DNA of 64,000 bases from Mycolicibacterium brumae. GTDB taxonomy: Bacteria > Actinomycetota > Actinomycetes > Mycobacteriales > Mycobacteriaceae. The notes beneath the pieces were generated by a model. The model had not been told where the DNA came from. It searched no databases and saw only the letters and a program-made list of their open reading frames with translations. This document shows positions 34,865-44,818 of this stretch, one piece after another; positions within the stretch are counted from its first letter, which is position 1, and each line of letters starts with the position of its first letter. The stretch lies in NCBI RefSeq assembly GCF_025215495.1, contig NZ_CP104302.1:1612001-1676000 (forward strand), read 5' to 3'. The position numbers were made by a program, and so were the translations under genes.

Positions 34865-37599
34865 CCGAACTCGAGGCCTTCGCCGCCGAACTCCCGTTCG
34901 CCCTCGACGATTTCCAGCGCCGCGGTTGCGCCGCCCTGGAGGCCGGGCACGGTGTGCTGGTCTGCGCGCCGACCGGGGCGGGCAAGACCGTCGTCGGCGA
35001 ATTCGCCGTGCACCTGGCGCTGGCCGCCGGGAAGAAATGCTTCTACACCACCCCCATCAAGGCGCTGAGCAATCAGAAGCACTCCGACCTGGTCGCCCGC
35101 TACGGCAGCGAACGCATCGGGCTGCTCACCGGGGATGTGTCGCTGAACTCCGACGCTCCGGTGGTGGTGATGACCACCGAGGTGCTGCGCAACATGCTCT
35201 ACGCCGGCTCCCGCGCGCTGGACGGGCTGGCATACGTGGTGATGGACGAGGTGCACTTCCTGGCCGACCGGATGCGCGGGGCGGTGTGGGAGGAAGTCAT
35301 CCTGCACCTGCCCGACGACGTGCGGCTGGTGAGCCTGTCCGCGACGGTCAGCAACGCCGAAGAGTTCGCCGGTTGGATCCAGACGGTCCGCGGCGACACC
35401 ACCGTCGTCGTCGACGAGCACCGGCCGGTCCCGCTGTGGCAGCACATGCTGGTCGGCCGTCGGCTCTTCGACCTGTTCGACTACTCCAAGCACGGCGCGG
35501 AACCGACCGGCAAGCCCAAGGTCGACCCGGAGTTGCTGCGGCACATCGCCCATCGCCGGGAAGCCGACCGGATGCTGGACGCCGAGCCCCGGGGCAGGGG
35601 CCGTGGCCGGCCCGGTGGCCGCGGTGGTTACCGTCCGCCGTCGCGCCCGGACGTCATCGCCACCCTGGACCGCGAGGGCCTGCTGCCGGCCATCACCTTC
35701 ATCTTCTCCCGCGCCGGCTGCGACGGCGCCGTCGGGCAATGCCTACGGTCACCGCTGCGGCTGACCACCGACGACGAGCGGGCGCGGATCGCCGAGATCA
35801 TCGACCGGCGTTGCGCCGACCTGGCCGACGGCGACCTCGCGGTGCTCGGCTACCACGAGTGGCGCGAGGGGCTGCTGCGCGGGCTGGCCGCCCACCACGC
35901 CGGGATGCTTCCGGTGTTCCGGCACACGGTCGAAGAACTGTTCGCCGCCGGCCTGACCAAGGCGGTGTTCGCCACCGAAACCCTCGCCCTGGGCATCAAT
36001 ATGCCCGCCCGCACCGTGGTGCTGGAGCGGCTGGTCAAATACAACGGCGAACAGCACGCCCCGCTGACACCGGGGGAGTACACCCAGCTGACCGGCCGGG
36101 CCGGCCGGCGTGGCATCGACGTGGAAGGCCACGCGGTGGTGCTCTGGCGCCCCGACGACGGCGCCGCGGAACCGTCGGAGATCGCCGGGCTGGCCTCCAC
36201 CCGCACATTCCCGCTGCGCAGCAGCTTCGCCCCGTCCTACAACATGACCATCAACCTGGTCAGCCAGCTCGGCCCCGCGGCCGCCCGCGCGCTGCTGGAA
36301 CGCTCGTTCGCCCAGTATCAGGCCGACCGCTCGGTGGTCGGACTGGTCCGCGGGGCCGATCGCGGACGCAAACTGCTCGCCGAGATCACCCGCGACCTCG
36401 GCGAGGACGCCGAACCGATCCTGGACTACGCCCGGCTGCGCGCCGCCATCACCGACAAGGAAAAGTCCCAAGCCCGCAGCTCCCGGCTGCAGCGCCGCCG
36501 CGCCGCCAACGACGCGCTGGCCGAGCTGGGCAAGGGTGACATCATCAACATCACCCACGGCCGCCGCGGTGGTTTGGCCGTGGTGCTCGAACCCGCCCGC
36601 GACCCCGACGATCCCCGCCCGCTGGTGCTCTCCGAACACGCGTGGGCCGGCCGGATCTCCACCGCCGACTACTCCGGTCCCGCGGGGGCGATCGGGACCA
36701 TGTCGCTGCCCAAACGCGTCGAGCACCGCCAGCCCCGGGTGCGCCGCGACCTGGCCTCGGCGCTGCGCTCGGCCGCCAAGGGACTGGACGCGCCGTCGCG
36801 TCGGCGCGGCCGCGGGCACGTCGACGCCGACCCAGACATCGACCCCGAGCTGATCCGGCTGCGGCAGCGGCTTCGCAGCCATCCCGCCCACGAGGTCGGC
36901 GACCGCGAGGCCAAATTGCGCCAGGCCGAGCGGTATCTGCGCATCGAGCGGGAGAACGCCGCCGTCGACCGCAAGATCGCCGCGGCCACCAATTCGCTGG
37001 CCCGCACCTTCGACCGGATCCTCGGCCTGCTGACCGAACGCGGCTACGTCCGCGCCGCCGGCGCCGAGGAAGTGCGGGTCACCGATGACGGCCGGCTGCT
37101 GGCCCGGATCTACTCCGAAGCCGACCTGCTGGTCGCCGAATGCCTGCGCACCGGCGCGTGGAACGGCCTGAACCCGGCCGAGCTCGCCGCGATGGTGTCG
37201 GCGGTGCTGTTCGAGCCGCGCGGCTCCGATGGCCCGGCGGCGCAACCGGACCCGCCGACCGCCGGACTCCGCTCGACGCTGGCCGCCACCCGCCGGCTGC
37301 ACGGCGACCTCCGCCGCGAAGAGAGCCGACACCGGCTGGAACCCTCCCGCGAACCCGACGCCGGCTTCGCGCCCGCGGTCTACCGGTGGGCCACCACCGG
37401 CGACCTGACCGCGGCGCTGATGGAGTTCGAGTCCTCCGGCGGCCCGATGCCGGCCGGAGATTTCGTCCGCTGGTGCCGTCAGGTGCTGGACCTGCTCGAC
37501 CAGGTTCGCAACGCCGCGCCTGACCCGGCGTTGCGGGCCGCGGCCAAACGGGCGATCGCCGACGTCCGACGCGGCGTTGTGGACGTGGACGCGGGCTAG
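34861..37599 (+). CDS. helY: Ski2-like superfamily 2 helicase HelY
   Basis: This 912-residue protein has the DExH helicase motifs: Walker A APTGAGKT (36-43), [11 protein letters not shown] (motif Ia), DEVH (128-131), SATVSN (motif III) and [12 protein letters not shown] (motif VI). A C-terminal region follows with DSHCT-like character, as in Ski2/Mtr4-type RNA helicases. An Arg/Gly-rich insert ([13 protein letters not shown]) lies near residue 245. Conserved in mycobacteria downstream of tatC (Rv2092c type). The GTG start overlaps the tatC stop. Its role in RNA turnover is inferred from the family. Confidence 0.93.
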   Translation: MTELEAFAAELPFALDDFQRRGCAALEAGHGVLVCAPTGAGKTVVGEFAVHLALAAGKKCFYTTPIKALSNQKHSDLVARYGSERIGLLTGDVSLNSDAPVVVMTTEVLRNMLYAGSRALDGLAYVVMDEVHFLADRMRGAVWEEVILHLPDDVRLVSLSATVSNAEEFAGWIQTVRGDTTVVVDEHRPVPLWQHMLVGRRLFDLFDYSKHGAEPTGKPKVDPELLRHIAHRREADRMLDAEPRGRGRGRPGGRGGYRPPSRPDVIATLDREGLLPAITFIFSRAGCDGAVGQCLRSPLRLTTDDERARIAEIIDRRCADLADGDLAVLGYHEWREGLLRGLAAHHAGMLPVFRHTVEELFAAGLTKAVFATETLALGINMPARTVVLERLVKYNGEQHAPLTPGEYTQLTGRAGRRGIDVEGHAVVLWRPDDGAAEPSEIAGLASTRTFPLRSSFAPSYNMTINLVSQLGPAAARALLERSFAQYQADRSVVGLVRGADRGRKLLAEITRDLGEDAEPILDYARLRAAITDKEKSQARSSRLQRRRAANDALAELGKGDIINITHGRRGGLAVVLEPARDPDDPRPLVLSEHAWAGRISTADYSGPAGAIGTMSLPKRVEHRQPRVRRDLASALRSAAKGLDAPSRRRGRGHVDADPDIDPELIRLRQRLRSHPAHEVGDREAKLRQAERYLRIERENAAVDRKIAAATNSLARTFDRILGLLTERGYVRAAGAEEVRVTDDGRLLARIYSEADLLVAECLRTGAWNGLNPAELAAMVSAVLFEPRGSDGPAAQPDPPTAGLRSTLAATRRLHGDLRREESRHRLEPSREPDAGFAPAVYRWATTGDLTAALMEFESSGGPMPAGDFVRWCRQVLDLLDQVRNAAPDPALRAAAKRAIADVRRGVVDVDAG

Positions 37600-37715
37600 A
37601 CACCGGCTAGAGATTCTGCCGACATGAACGCCGCCTGACCGCCGGTATGGTGAGGCAGACGCTACGGTTGAGTCCGGCCACGGGCCGAAGCGCGCCGAGA
37701 TTCGAGGAGACACCG

Positions 37716-38522
37716 ATGAGTGGACCGCAGGGAACCGACCCCAATCAGGGTGGTCAGGGCCCTCAGCACGATCCGTCGGCCACCACCAACACCCCGTGGC
37801 AGGCGCCGTCGTCGTGGCAGCAGCCGACCAACACCGATGACCAGGCCACCGGCATCGCCCCCACCTGGCAGCGGCCACCCGGTCCCGACGCCACCACCGC
37901 CGCCCCCGCCTGGGGCCAGGGCTACCAGCCCGGCGCGCAGCAGAGCTACCCCGGTTACCAAGGCGCTCCCGGCTACTCCGCGCCGCCGTCGACCCCGGGT
38001 TACCCGGCACAGCCGGGATACGGGCAGTTCGGCGCACAACCCACGCAGTACGGCGCCCAGCCGGGGCAACCGCAGTACGGCCAGTACCCCGGCCAGCCGC
38101 AGTACGGCGCGCAGCCCGGTTACCCGGGCCAGCCGGGACAGCCCGGCCAGTATGGCTTCCCGCCGCCCGGCGCGGAGCCGGAGGCCAAGTCCAAGCGCAC
38201 CCTGCTGATCATCATCGGGGCGATCCTGGCGGCGCTACTACTGATCGTGCTGGTCACCGGCTTCTGGAAGCCGGGCTTCTTCGTCACCACCACCCTCGAC
38301 GTCAACAAGGCGCAGCAGGGCGTGCAGCAGATCCTGTCGGATGAGACCAACGGCTACGGCGCCAAGAACGTCCAGGACGTCAAGTGCAACAACGGCAAGA
38401 ACCCCGAGGTCCACAAGGGTGACACCTTCACCTGCGAGGTCAGCATCGACGGCGCCAAGCGTCAGGTCACGGTGACCTTCCAGGACAACAACGGCACCTA
38501 CGAGGTCGGCCGGCCCAAGTAG
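37716..38522 (+). CDS. Proline/glutamine/glycine-rich membrane protein with DUF4333 domain
   Basis: This 268-residue protein has a low-complexity N-terminal half built from Pro, Gln, Gly and Tyr, with repeats such as QPQYGQYPG and QPGYPGQPG. One membrane helix ([21 protein letters not shown], about 163-183) follows, then an extracytoplasmic DUF4333 domain with two cysteines (DVKCNN and FTCEV), probably disulfide bonded. It matches the Rv2091c position next to helY. GAGGAG at 37704-37709 precedes the ATG. Function unknown; a cell-envelope role is likely. Confidence 0.85.
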   Translation: MSGPQGTDPNQGGQGPQHDPSATTNTPWQAPSSWQQPTNTDDQATGIAPTWQRPPGPDATTAAPAWGQGYQPGAQQSYPGYQGAPGYSAPPSTPGYPAQPGYGQFGAQPTQYGAQPGQPQYGQYPGQPQYGAQPGYPGQPGQPGQYGFPPPGAEPEAKSKRTLLIIIGAILAALLLIVLVTGFWKPGFFVTTTLDVNKAQQGVQQILSDETNGYGAKNVQDVKCNNGKNPEVHKGDTFTCEVSIDGAKRQVTVTFQDNNGTYEVGRPK

Positions 38523-38527
38523 CCGAC

Positions 38528-39490
38528 TCAGCCCGGCAGCGTGTCCAGCGCCTTCTGCAATCGCGCAATGGACGACTCGACCCCGTACGCGGCGGCCAAT
38601 TCGGCCACCCGGACGGGGTCGATCGGCGTGCGGGGCAGAACGTCGGTGGCCGTGGACAGGGTGACCGGAGCGTCGGTGGCCACCAGCACCACCGGCAGGG
38701 CGGTTTCCAGGTAGTCCGCCCCGGCGAGCAGCTTCGCCCGCACGCCCTTGGCCAGGTCACTGCCGGGATCGCTTGCCGCGCAGCGGATTCCCTCCAGGGA
38801 GCCGTACTTGCTCAGCAGGGTGGCGGCGGTCTTCTCGCCGATCCCGGCCACCCCGGGCAGGCCGTCGGACGGGTCTCCGCGCAGCAGCGCCAGCTCGGCG
38901 TAGGCCATGCCGGCCCGATCCGCCGGCAGCCCATACTTGCCGGCGACCTCGGCCGGACCGAAGAGCTCCGCCTTGGCCAGCCCGCGGCCGATGTAGAGCA
39001 CCCGCACCGCGGTCGGCTCATCACGCACCACCTGCAGCAGATCCCGGTCACCGCTGACCACGATCACCGGGTCGCGGGTCTCGTGTGCGGCCAGCGCGCC
39101 GAGCACGTCGTCGGCTTCATAGCCGGGCGCGCCGGCCGTCGGGATGCCGAACGCGTCCAGGATCTCCATGATCATCGTGACCTGTGGAGTCAGCTCGTCG
39201 GGCACTTCCTCGACGTCCGGGCCGTAGGCCTGCGGTTCCTCGACTCGGTGCGCCTTGTAGGACGGCGCCAACTCCACCCGCCAGTGCGGGCGCCAGTCCA
39301 GATCTAGGCACACCGCCAACCGGCCCGGGTGGTGTCCGGCGATCACGGTGGCCACCGCGTCGAGGAATCCGCGCACCGCGTTGACCTGCCGGCCGTCGGG
39401 CGCGGTGATCGACGACGGCACCCCGAAGAACGAGCGGAACCACATGCTGGCGCCGTCGAGCAGCAGGAGCGGGGTGCGATCATCGGCCAT
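38528..39490 (-). CDS. 5'-3' exonuclease (PolA-like FEN domain)
   Basis: This 320-residue protein corresponds to the free-standing 5'-nuclease domain of DNA polymerase I (Rv2090-type). It begins [23 protein letters not shown]. It shows the metal-binding aspartates in [11 protein letters not shown] and [11 protein letters not shown], and the helix-hairpin-helix segment [17 protein letters not shown]. It trims flaps or RNA primers. ATG 39490 is the correct start; the frame stays open far upstream on this GC-rich strand but is non-coding there. It is divergent from the M24 peptidase gene, with 27 bases between starts. Confidence 0.92.
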   Translation of the reverse strand: MADDRTPLLLLDGASMWFRSFFGVPSSITAPDGRQVNAVRGFLDAVATVIAGHHPGRLAVCLDLDWRPHWRVELAPSYKAHRVEEPQAYGPDVEEVPDELTPQVTMIMEILDAFGIPTAGAPGYEADDVLGALAAHETRDPVIVVSGDRDLLQVVRDEPTAVRVLYIGRGLAKAELFGPAEVAGKYGLPADRAGMAYAELALLRGDPSDGLPGVAGIGEKTAATLLSKYGSLEGIRCAASDPGSDLAKGVRAKLLAGADYLETALPVVLVATDAPVTLSTATDVLPRTPIDPVRVAELAAAYGVESSIARLQKALDTLPG

Positions 39491-39505
39491 GGGTCGATCC
39501 TGCCC

Positions 39506-39511
39506 TACGCT
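39506..39511 (+). promoter_or_regulatory. -10 box of the M24 peptidase gene (leaderless)
   Basis: TACGCT ends six bases before ATG 39518 in the 27-base gap to the divergent exonuclease gene. There is no room for a leader or ribosome site. Confidence 0.55.
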
Positions 39512-39517
39512 GGCGGC

Positions 39518-40636
39518 ATGAGCCGATTCCCCTCCAGCGTGTACGCCGCCCGACTGCAGGCCGCCGCCGCGGGAGCCCGGGCCGCCGGACTGGCCGGCCT
39601 GGTCATCAGCCCCGGCTACGACCTGCGATACCTCACCGGATCGGCGGCGCAGACCTTCGAACGGCTCACCGCGCTGGTGATCCCCGCCGACGGCGCGCCG
39701 AGCGTGGTGACGCCGCGGCTGGAACTCGCCTCGCTGCGCGAGTCGGCGATCGGCGAGCTCGGATTGACCGTCGCCGACTGGGTGGACGGCGAAGACCCGT
39801 ACGCGCTGGTCGAGGCGGCCCTGGGCGGCGCCCCGGCAGCCGCAGGAGTCACCGACGCGATGCCGGCGCTGCATCTGCTTCCGCTGGCCGACCGGCTCGG
39901 GGTGCTGCCGGTGCTGGCCACCGATGTCATGCGCTGGCTGCGGATGGTCAAGGACACCGCGGAGATCGACGCGCTGCGCGCGGCCGGGGCGGCCATCGAC
40001 CGTGTGCACGCGCGGGTGCCGGAGTTCCTGGTCCCGGGCCGCACCGAGGCGCAGGTCGCCGCGGACATCGACGCCGCGATCGTCGCCGAAGGGCACACCG
40101 CGGCCGCGTTCATCATCGTCGGGTCCGGCCCGCACGGCGCCGACCCGCACCACGAGCACTCCGACCGGGTGCTGCAGGCCGGGGACATCGTCGTCGTCGA
40201 CATCGGTGGACCGGTTCCGCCCGGCTACAACTCGGACTGCACCCGCACCTACAGTCTCGGAGAGCCGGAACCCGAAGTGGCGCAACAGTATCGAGTGCTG
40301 CAGGACGCGCAGCGCGCCGCCGTGAACGCGGTTCGCCCCGGGGTGAGCGCCGAGGCCGTGGACGACGCCGCGCGTTCGGTGCTGGCCGAGGCCGGACTGG
40401 CCGAGTACTTCGTGCACCGGACCGGGCACGGTATCGGCCTGTCGGTGCACGAGGAGCCCTACATCGTGGCGGGGAACGCGTTGCCGCTGCAGGCCGGAAT
40501 GGCGTTCTCCGTCGAGCCGGGCATCTACTTCCCGGGCGCATGGGGGGCGCGGATCGAGGACATCGTCATCGTCACCGATGACGGCGTCGAGCCGCTGAAC
40601 AACCGGCCGCACGAACTGGTCGTGGTGCCGGTGTAG
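39518..40636 (+). CDS. pepE: M24-family metallopeptidase (Xaa-Pro dipeptidase-like)
   Basis: This 372-residue pita-bread-fold peptidase has metal ligands in [20 protein letters not shown], in [18 protein letters not shown] and near the end in the EDIVIVTD region. It removes or splits Xaa-Pro dipeptides. The N-terminal creatinase-like domain covers about residues 1-150. It is the Rv2089c-type gene (named pepE in M. tuberculosis). ATG 39518 is supported by the leaderless promoter box and by no other start in the short divergent gap. Confidence 0.93.
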   Translation: MSRFPSSVYAARLQAAAAGARAAGLAGLVISPGYDLRYLTGSAAQTFERLTALVIPADGAPSVVTPRLELASLRESAIGELGLTVADWVDGEDPYALVEAALGGAPAAAGVTDAMPALHLLPLADRLGVLPVLATDVMRWLRMVKDTAEIDALRAAGAAIDRVHARVPEFLVPGRTEAQVAADIDAAIVAEGHTAAAFIIVGSGPHGADPHHEHSDRVLQAGDIVVVDIGGPVPPGYNSDCTRTYSLGEPEPEVAQQYRVLQDAQRAAVNAVRPGVSAEAVDDAARSVLAEAGLAEYFVHRTGHGIGLSVHEEPYIVAGNALPLQAGMAFSVEPGIYFPGAWGARIEDIVIVTDDGVEPLNNRPHELVVVPV

Positions 40637-40684
40637 CTGCTTGCGGTCTACCCGGTGTTGATGGGCAAGCCGGACGATCCTGAT

Positions 40685-40761
40685 CGTCAAAATGTGCACG
40701 AAAACGCACGTCCAAAGGGCAATGCGCCCTCGGCGCCCCCGATTTCGCGCACACTTTGACG
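40685..40761. terminator. Large imperfect stem-loop between convergent genes
   Basis: Arms at 40685-40705 and 40741-40761 pair at 18 of 21 positions (one arm begins CGTCAAAATGTGC, the other ends GCACACTTTGACG). An inner hairpin (AGGGC at 40716-40720, GCCCT at 40726-40730) lies in the loop. In the gap between the converging pepE-type and PPOX genes it could end transcription both ways. It also resembles a small non-autonomous element. The rest of the gap (40637-40826) holds only the dispersed repeat. Confidence 0.5.
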
Positions 40762-40784
40762 CGGACGCGGACCCCGTCGACAGG

Positions 40785-40824
40785 CCCGCTGCGCAAAGCC
40801 TCCGTTCCTCCGGCTTTGCTTGCG
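40785..40824. repeat. 40-bp dispersed intergenic repeat, copy B
   Basis: Matches 15821-15860 with one mismatch. It ends just before the stop codon of the PPOX gene, as copy A does at gabT. A second, 21-base direct repeat (TGCTTGCGGTCTAYCCGGTGT) begins near 40639 and near 40818, flanking the stem-loop region. Confidence 0.85.
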
Positions 40825-40826
40825 GT

Positions 40827-41237
40827 CTATCCGGTGTGATCCAGCAGATCGGAGGAGCCGAGCACTCGCTCGATATGCACCTCGACGACAACACGGGTCG
40901 GGTTGACCCGCGGCGTGCGGTAGCGCTGGGCGTAGCGCAGCTCGGCGTCGCGGATCGCTTCCGGATCGGTGCTGACGCTCGCGGTTCCCTCCAGCGACAG
41001 CCAGCGGGCCCCGTCCACCTGGCTGAGCACCCCGACCTTGCCGCGTTCGGCGTTGACGGCCTTCTGCGACCCGCCGTTGGTGATCACCCGGGCGATGTGG
41101 GTCTTCGGGTCGAAGGTGAACCCGACCGCCACCACGTGCGGCGAGCCGTCGGCCCGCAGGGTGGTCAGCATGGCCAGGTGACGCTCGGTCAGGAAGGTGA
41201 GGGCGTCGTCGGTGAGACGGGTTGTTGCGTGCGGCAT
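40827..41237 (-). CDS. PPOX-class F420/flavin-dependent oxidoreductase (Rv2074-like)
   Basis: This 136-residue split-barrel protein resembles the Rv2074 family of mycobacterial F420-dependent reductases. Recognisable parts are [24 protein letters not shown] near the N terminus and [13 protein letters not shown]. Rv2074 itself is reported to reduce biliverdin with F420H2; whether this protein does so is inferred only from similarity and from the same neighbour (an SDR like Rv2073c). ATG 41237 is divergent from the SDR start, with 37 bases between them. Confidence 0.85.
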   Translation of the reverse strand: MPHATTRLTDDALTFLTERHLAMLTTLRADGSPHVVAVGFTFDPKTHIARVITNGGSQKAVNAERGKVGVLSQVDGARWLSLEGTASVSTDPEAIRDAELRYAQRYRTPRVNPTRVVVEVHIERVLGSSDLLDHTG

Positions 41238-41262
41238 CGTGGTCTGAGGCTAGCGCAGGGAA

Positions 41263-41268
41263 TAATCT
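41263..41268 (+). promoter_or_regulatory. -10 box of the SDR gene at 41275 (leaderless)
   Basis: TAATCT ends six bases before GTG 41275. The gene has no Shine-Dalgarno sequence. Confidence 0.55.
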
Positions 41269-41274
41269 AGTGCC

Positions 41275-42024
41275 GTGGAGGACACGAATTCCCCGGTGGT
41301 GGTCATCTTCGGCGGTCGCAGCGAGATCGGCTCCGAGCTGGCGCTACGCATCTGCGCGGGGGCGACGGTGATCTTGACCACCCGCGGTGGCGAAGACCTG
41401 GCGCTGGAGGCGATGGCGCTGCGGGACGCCGGAGCGCGGGAGGTGCACGTCAAGGGCTTCGACGCCGACGACCTGGCCTCGCACGCGCCGGTGCTGCACG
41501 AGCTGGAGACCCAGCATGGGCCGATCGACACGGCGGTGCTGGCCTTCGGCATCCTGGGCGATCAGGCCCGTGCCGAGGCCGACGCGCAGCACGCGGTGGC
41601 GATCCTGCACACCGACTACGTCGCGCAGGTGAGCCTGCTGACCCTGCTGGCGGCCCGGATGCGCTCGCGCGGGACCGGCGCCCTGGTGGTGTTTTCCTCG
41701 ATCGCCGGGGCCCGGGTGCGCCGGGCGAACTACGTCTACGGTTCGGCCAAGGCCGGGCTGGACGGGTTCGCCAGCGGATTGGCCGACGCGCTGCACGGCT
41801 CCGGGGTGCGGTTGCTGATCGTGCGACCCGGGTTCGTGATCGGCCGGATGGCCGCCGGGATGGAACCCGCGCCGTTCGCCAGCACCCCGCCGCAGGTCGC
41901 CGCAGCGGTGGCCAAGGCGCTGTCAAGCGGCAAGCGCGCGGTCTGGGTGCCCTGGCAGATCAGACCGCTGAGTTTCGCGATGCGGTTTGTGCCGCAGTCG
42001 ATTTGGCGGAAGATGCCCCGATGA
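41275..42024 (+). CDS. Short-chain dehydrogenase/reductase (Rv2073c-like, DprE2-related)
   Basis: This 249-residue Rossmann oxidoreductase has VVVIFGGRSEIGSELALRI (a nucleotide-binding loop with GGRSEIG) and the catalytic YVYGSAKAG (Tyr-x-x-x-Lys), with the preceding SSIAG serine. It resembles the mycobacterial SDR next to cobL (Rv2073c) and, more distantly, the arabinose epimerase subunit DprE2. Substrate unknown. Its stop overlaps the ATG of the first 53-bp repeat unit (ATGA at 42021), which leads through two micro-ORFs to cobL. Confidence 0.88.
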   Translation: MEDTNSPVVVIFGGRSEIGSELALRICAGATVILTTRGGEDLALEAMALRDAGAREVHVKGFDADDLASHAPVLHELETQHGPIDTAVLAFGILGDQARAEADAQHAVAILHTDYVAQVSLLTLLAARMRSRGTGALVVFSSIAGARVRRANYVYGSAKAGLDGFASGLADALHGSGVRLLIVRPGFVIGRMAAGMEPAPFASTPPQVAAAVAKALSSGKRAVWVPWQIRPLSFAMRFVPQSIWRKMPR

Positions 42025-42126
42025 GGAGCGAGCGAGCGCAGCGAGTGAGCGATCGAATCGGCAGAGGGCCCCGATGAGGAGCGAGCGAGCGCAGCGAGTG
42101 AGCGATCGAATCGGCAGAGGGCCCCG
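42021..42126 (+). repeat. Two tandem 53-bp repeats encoding ATGA-coupled 18-residue micro-ORFs
   Basis: Units at 42021-42073 and 42074-42126 are identical. Each begins with ATG and encodes an 18-residue peptide (MRSERAQRVSDRIGRGPR). The stop of unit one overlaps the ATG of unit two, and the stop of unit two overlaps the cobL ATG at 42127, each as ATGA. The GAGCGAGCGAGCGCAGCGAG core resembles repeats found at gene ends in mycobacteria. Whether the peptides are made is unknown. Confidence 0.85.
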
Positions 42127-43302
42127 ATGATCGTGGTGGTTGGCATCGGCGCCGACGGGATGGCGGGCCTTGGCGCGGCGGCGCTCGCCGAACTGCGCGG
42201 GGCCTCGGTGGTTTACGGCTCGCCGCGGCAGCTGGATCTGCTCGACGACACCGTGACCTCCGAGCGCCGGAGCTGGCCGACGCCGCTGCTGCCGGCGCTG
42301 GAGTCACTGCTGGCCGACGTCGACGGCGACGCGCACGTGGTGGCCTCCGGTGACCCGATGCTGCACGGCATCGGCGCGACCCTGGTCAGGACCCTGGGCG
42401 CCGAGCGGGTGCGGGTGCTGCCCACCGTGTCCAGTGTGGCGCTGGCGTGCGCCCGGCTGGGCTGGGCGCTGGAGGACACCGAGGTGATCCGGGTGACCGA
42501 GGCCGAACCGGTCACCGCGGTGCGCCGCGGCGGGCAGGCCGTCGCGCTGTCCCGGGATGCCGGCACTCCGGCCGCGCTCGCGAGTTTGCTGGCGGGCCGC
42601 GGACGCGGTGACTCGGAAATGACGGTGCTGGAACAACTCGGCGGCCCGCGCGAACGGGTGCGAGCGGGGACCGCGGCGCAATGGGCCGACGCGCCGCCGG
42701 TCGGTGTCGACCCGCTGAACGTCGTCGCGGTGCGCTACCTGCCCGACGAGCGGGTTCTCTCGATCGCGCCGGACGACGCGTTCGACCATGACGGGCAACT
42801 GACCAAACAGTCGATCCGCGCGGTGACCCTCGCGGCGCTGGCTCCGCGGCCCGGTGAACTGCTGTGGGACGTGGGCGCCGGATCGGGCAGTGTCGCCGTC
42901 GAATGGTGCCGCGCCGGTTCGGGTTGTCGCGCGGTGGCCTTCGAGCGCGACACCGAGCGCGCCCAGCGGATCACCGGCAACGCCGCCGCATTCGGTGTCT
43001 CCGTGCCCCCGTTCGGCGCGGCCCCGGCGTCGTTCGACAACGCCCCGGAACCCGATGCGATCTTCATCGGCGGCGGACTGACAGCGCCCGGACTGCTCGA
43101 CGAATGTCTCAAGCGACTGCGTCCCGGGGGCCGCCTGGTCGCCAACGCCGTCACCGCCGAGTCCGAAGCGGTTCTCGCGCAGGCGCATTCACAACATGGC
43201 GGCGCGCTGCGCCGATTCCAGCACTACACGGGCGAGCCGATCGGATCCTTCACCGGGTACCGGCCGTCCTACCCGGTCAGCCAGTGGGTGCTGCGGCGGT
43301 GA
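42127..43302 (+). CDS. cobL: Precorrin-6Y C5,15-methyltransferase (decarboxylating)
   Basis: This 391-residue two-domain enzyme has an N-terminal CbiE-like C5-methyltransferase (about 1-200, with VVGIGADGMAGL and VVASGDPMLHGIG). Its C-terminal CbiT-like half is a C15-methyltransferase/decarboxylase (about 200-391, with LLWDVGAGSGSVAVEW as SAM site). It acts on precorrin-6B to give precorrin-8X in aerobic cobalamin synthesis. It starts cobL-cobM-cobK, joined by overlaps. Confidence 0.96.
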   Translation: MIVVVGIGADGMAGLGAAALAELRGASVVYGSPRQLDLLDDTVTSERRSWPTPLLPALESLLADVDGDAHVVASGDPMLHGIGATLVRTLGAERVRVLPTVSSVALACARLGWALEDTEVIRVTEAEPVTAVRRGGQAVALSRDAGTPAALASLLAGRGRGDSEMTVLEQLGGPRERVRAGTAAQWADAPPVGVDPLNVVAVRYLPDERVLSIAPDDAFDHDGQLTKQSIRAVTLAALAPRPGELLWDVGAGSGSVAVEWCRAGSGCRAVAFERDTERAQRITGNAAAFGVSVPPFGAAPASFDNAPEPDAIFIGGGLTAPGLLDECLKRLRPGGRLVANAVTAESEAVLAQAHSQHGGALRRFQHYTGEPIGSFTGYRPSYPVSQWVLRR

Positions 43303-44051
43303 CGGTCTACTTCATCGGCGCCGGCCCGGGGGCGGCGGACCTCATCACGGTCCGCGGCCAGCGACTGCTGCAGCGATGCCCGGTCTGCCTGTACGCCGGC
43401 TCGATCATGCCCGAGGACCTGCTGGCGCTCTGCCCGCCGGAGACCCGGATCCTCGACACCGGGCCGATGACGCTGGACCAGATCATCGGTGAGATCGTGG
43501 CCGCCGACGCGGCCGGCCACGACGTCGCGCGGCTGCACTCCGGGGACCCGTCGCTCTACAGCGCGCTGGCCGAGCAGCGTCGGCGACTGACCGCGGTTGG
43601 GGTTGAGCACCAGGTGGTGCCGGGCGTGCCGGCGTTCGCCGCGGCCGCCGCGGCCATGGGCCTGGAGCTCACCGTTCCGGGTGTCGCGCAGACCGTCACC
43701 CTGACCCGGGTCGCCACCCTGTCGACGGCGATGCCGCCGGGGGAGGAGCTGCGGGCCCTGGCCGGCCGGGGCACCCTGGCGCTGCACCTGGCGGCCGCCC
43801 AGATCGAGCACGTCGTGGCCGAACTCAGCACCGGGGGATTGACGCCGCAGACCCCGGTGGCGGTGGTCGCCTACGCCAGCTGGCCCGCCGAAACCGTGGT
43901 CCGCGGGACGCTGGACACCATCGCCGACCAGCTGCGTGCCGCCGATATCACCAAGACCGCGATCATCTTCGTCGGCGAGGTGCTCGCCGCCGAAGGCTTC
44001 GTGGAGAGCTACCTGTACTCCTCGGGGCGCCGGCGCGGAGCCCAGCACTGA
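43299..44051 (+). CDS. cobM: Precorrin-4 C11-methyltransferase
   Basis: This 250-residue SAM-dependent tetrapyrrole methyltransferase begins VYFIGAGPGAADLITVRG. It continues with LYAGSIMPEDLLALCP, the ARLHSGDPSLYSAL motif and the VVPGVPAFAAAAAAMG segment typical of CobM. It methylates C11 of precorrin-4 to give precorrin-5. The GTG start overlaps the cobL stop (GTGA), and its stop overlaps the cobK ATG (TGATG). Confidence 0.96.
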   Translation: MTVYFIGAGPGAADLITVRGQRLLQRCPVCLYAGSIMPEDLLALCPPETRILDTGPMTLDQIIGEIVAADAAGHDVARLHSGDPSLYSALAEQRRRLTAVGVEHQVVPGVPAFAAAAAAMGLELTVPGVAQTVTLTRVATLSTAMPPGEELRALAGRGTLALHLAAAQIEHVVAELSTGGLTPQTPVAVVAYASWPAETVVRGTLDTIADQLRAADITKTAIIFVGEVLAAEGFVESYLYSSGRRRGAQH

Positions 44052-44818
44052 TGCGGGTGCTGGTGCTCGGCGGGACGGCAGAAGCCCGTGCGCTGGCCGC
44101 CCGGCTGCACGGGGACGTCGAAGTGATCAGTTCGCTGGCCGGCCGGGTTCCCGACCCGGCGCTGCCGGTCGGCGCGGTCCGCATCGGCGGCTTCGGCGGT
44201 GTTGCGGGACTGCGAAAGTGGTTGGTGGACAACCGGATGGATGCGGTGGTCGACGCCACGCATCCGTTCGCCGCGGGCATCACCGCCAACGCCGCCGCGG
44301 CCTGCGCCGAGCTCGGGATGCCGCACCTGCTGTTGGCTCGGCCCGGTTGGGCTCTGGACGGCGGAGCCACGCCGGTGGCCTCCGATATCGCGGCCGCCGG
44401 CGTCGTCGCCGAAAAGGGTTGCCGGAGAGTCTTTCTCACCACCGGGCGGTCTGGAACCGCGGCGTTCCGCGGCAGCGACGCCTGGTTTTTGATCCGCGCC
44501 GTCACCCCGCCGGATCCGCGGCTATTGCCGCCCAACTGCGAGTTGTTGCTGTCCCGTGGACCGTACTCCTACGACCGCGAGCGTGAACTGCTGTCCGATC
44601 ATCGGATCGACGTGCTCGTCACCAAGAACAGCGGCGGGTCGATGACCCGCGCCAAGATCGACGCGGCAACAGATTTGGGCATCGACGTCGTGGTGATCAC
44701 CCGCCCCGAGATTCCCGAGGGTGTGGCAGTGGTGCGCACCGCCGGTGACGCTGCGGCTTGGGTGGCGGCGCGAAACGCCGGCGGAGAGACGCTGCCGGTG
44801 TCGATGGGCGCCGGTTAG
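44051..44818 (+). CDS. cobK: Precorrin-6A reductase
   Basis: This 255-residue enzyme reduces precorrin-6A to dihydro-precorrin-6 with NADPH. The start VLVLGGTAEARALAARL, the VVDATHPFAAGITANAA stretch, the SRGPYSYDRERELL segment and the LVTKNSGG motif are characteristic. The ATG overlaps the cobM stop. Its own stop overlaps the stop of the convergent Rpn-like gene by three bases. Confidence 0.95.
   Translation: MRVLVLGGTAEARALAARLHGDVEVISSLAGRVPDPALPVGAVRIGGFGGVAGLRKWLVDNRMDAVVDATHPFAAGITANAAAACAELGMPHLLLARPGWALDGGATPVASDIAAAGVVAEKGCRRVFLTTGRSGTAAFRGSDAWFLIRAVTPPDPRLLPPNCELLLSRGPYSYDRERELLSDHRIDVLVTKNSGGSMTRAKIDAATDLGIDVVVITRPEIPEGVAVVRTAGDAAAWVAARNAGGETLPVSMGAG

Noticed and set aside
42021..42126. 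CRISPR array
   Set aside because: The two copies are directly adjacent with no spacer, only two units exist, and no cas genes are nearby. The same applies to 23234-23345.
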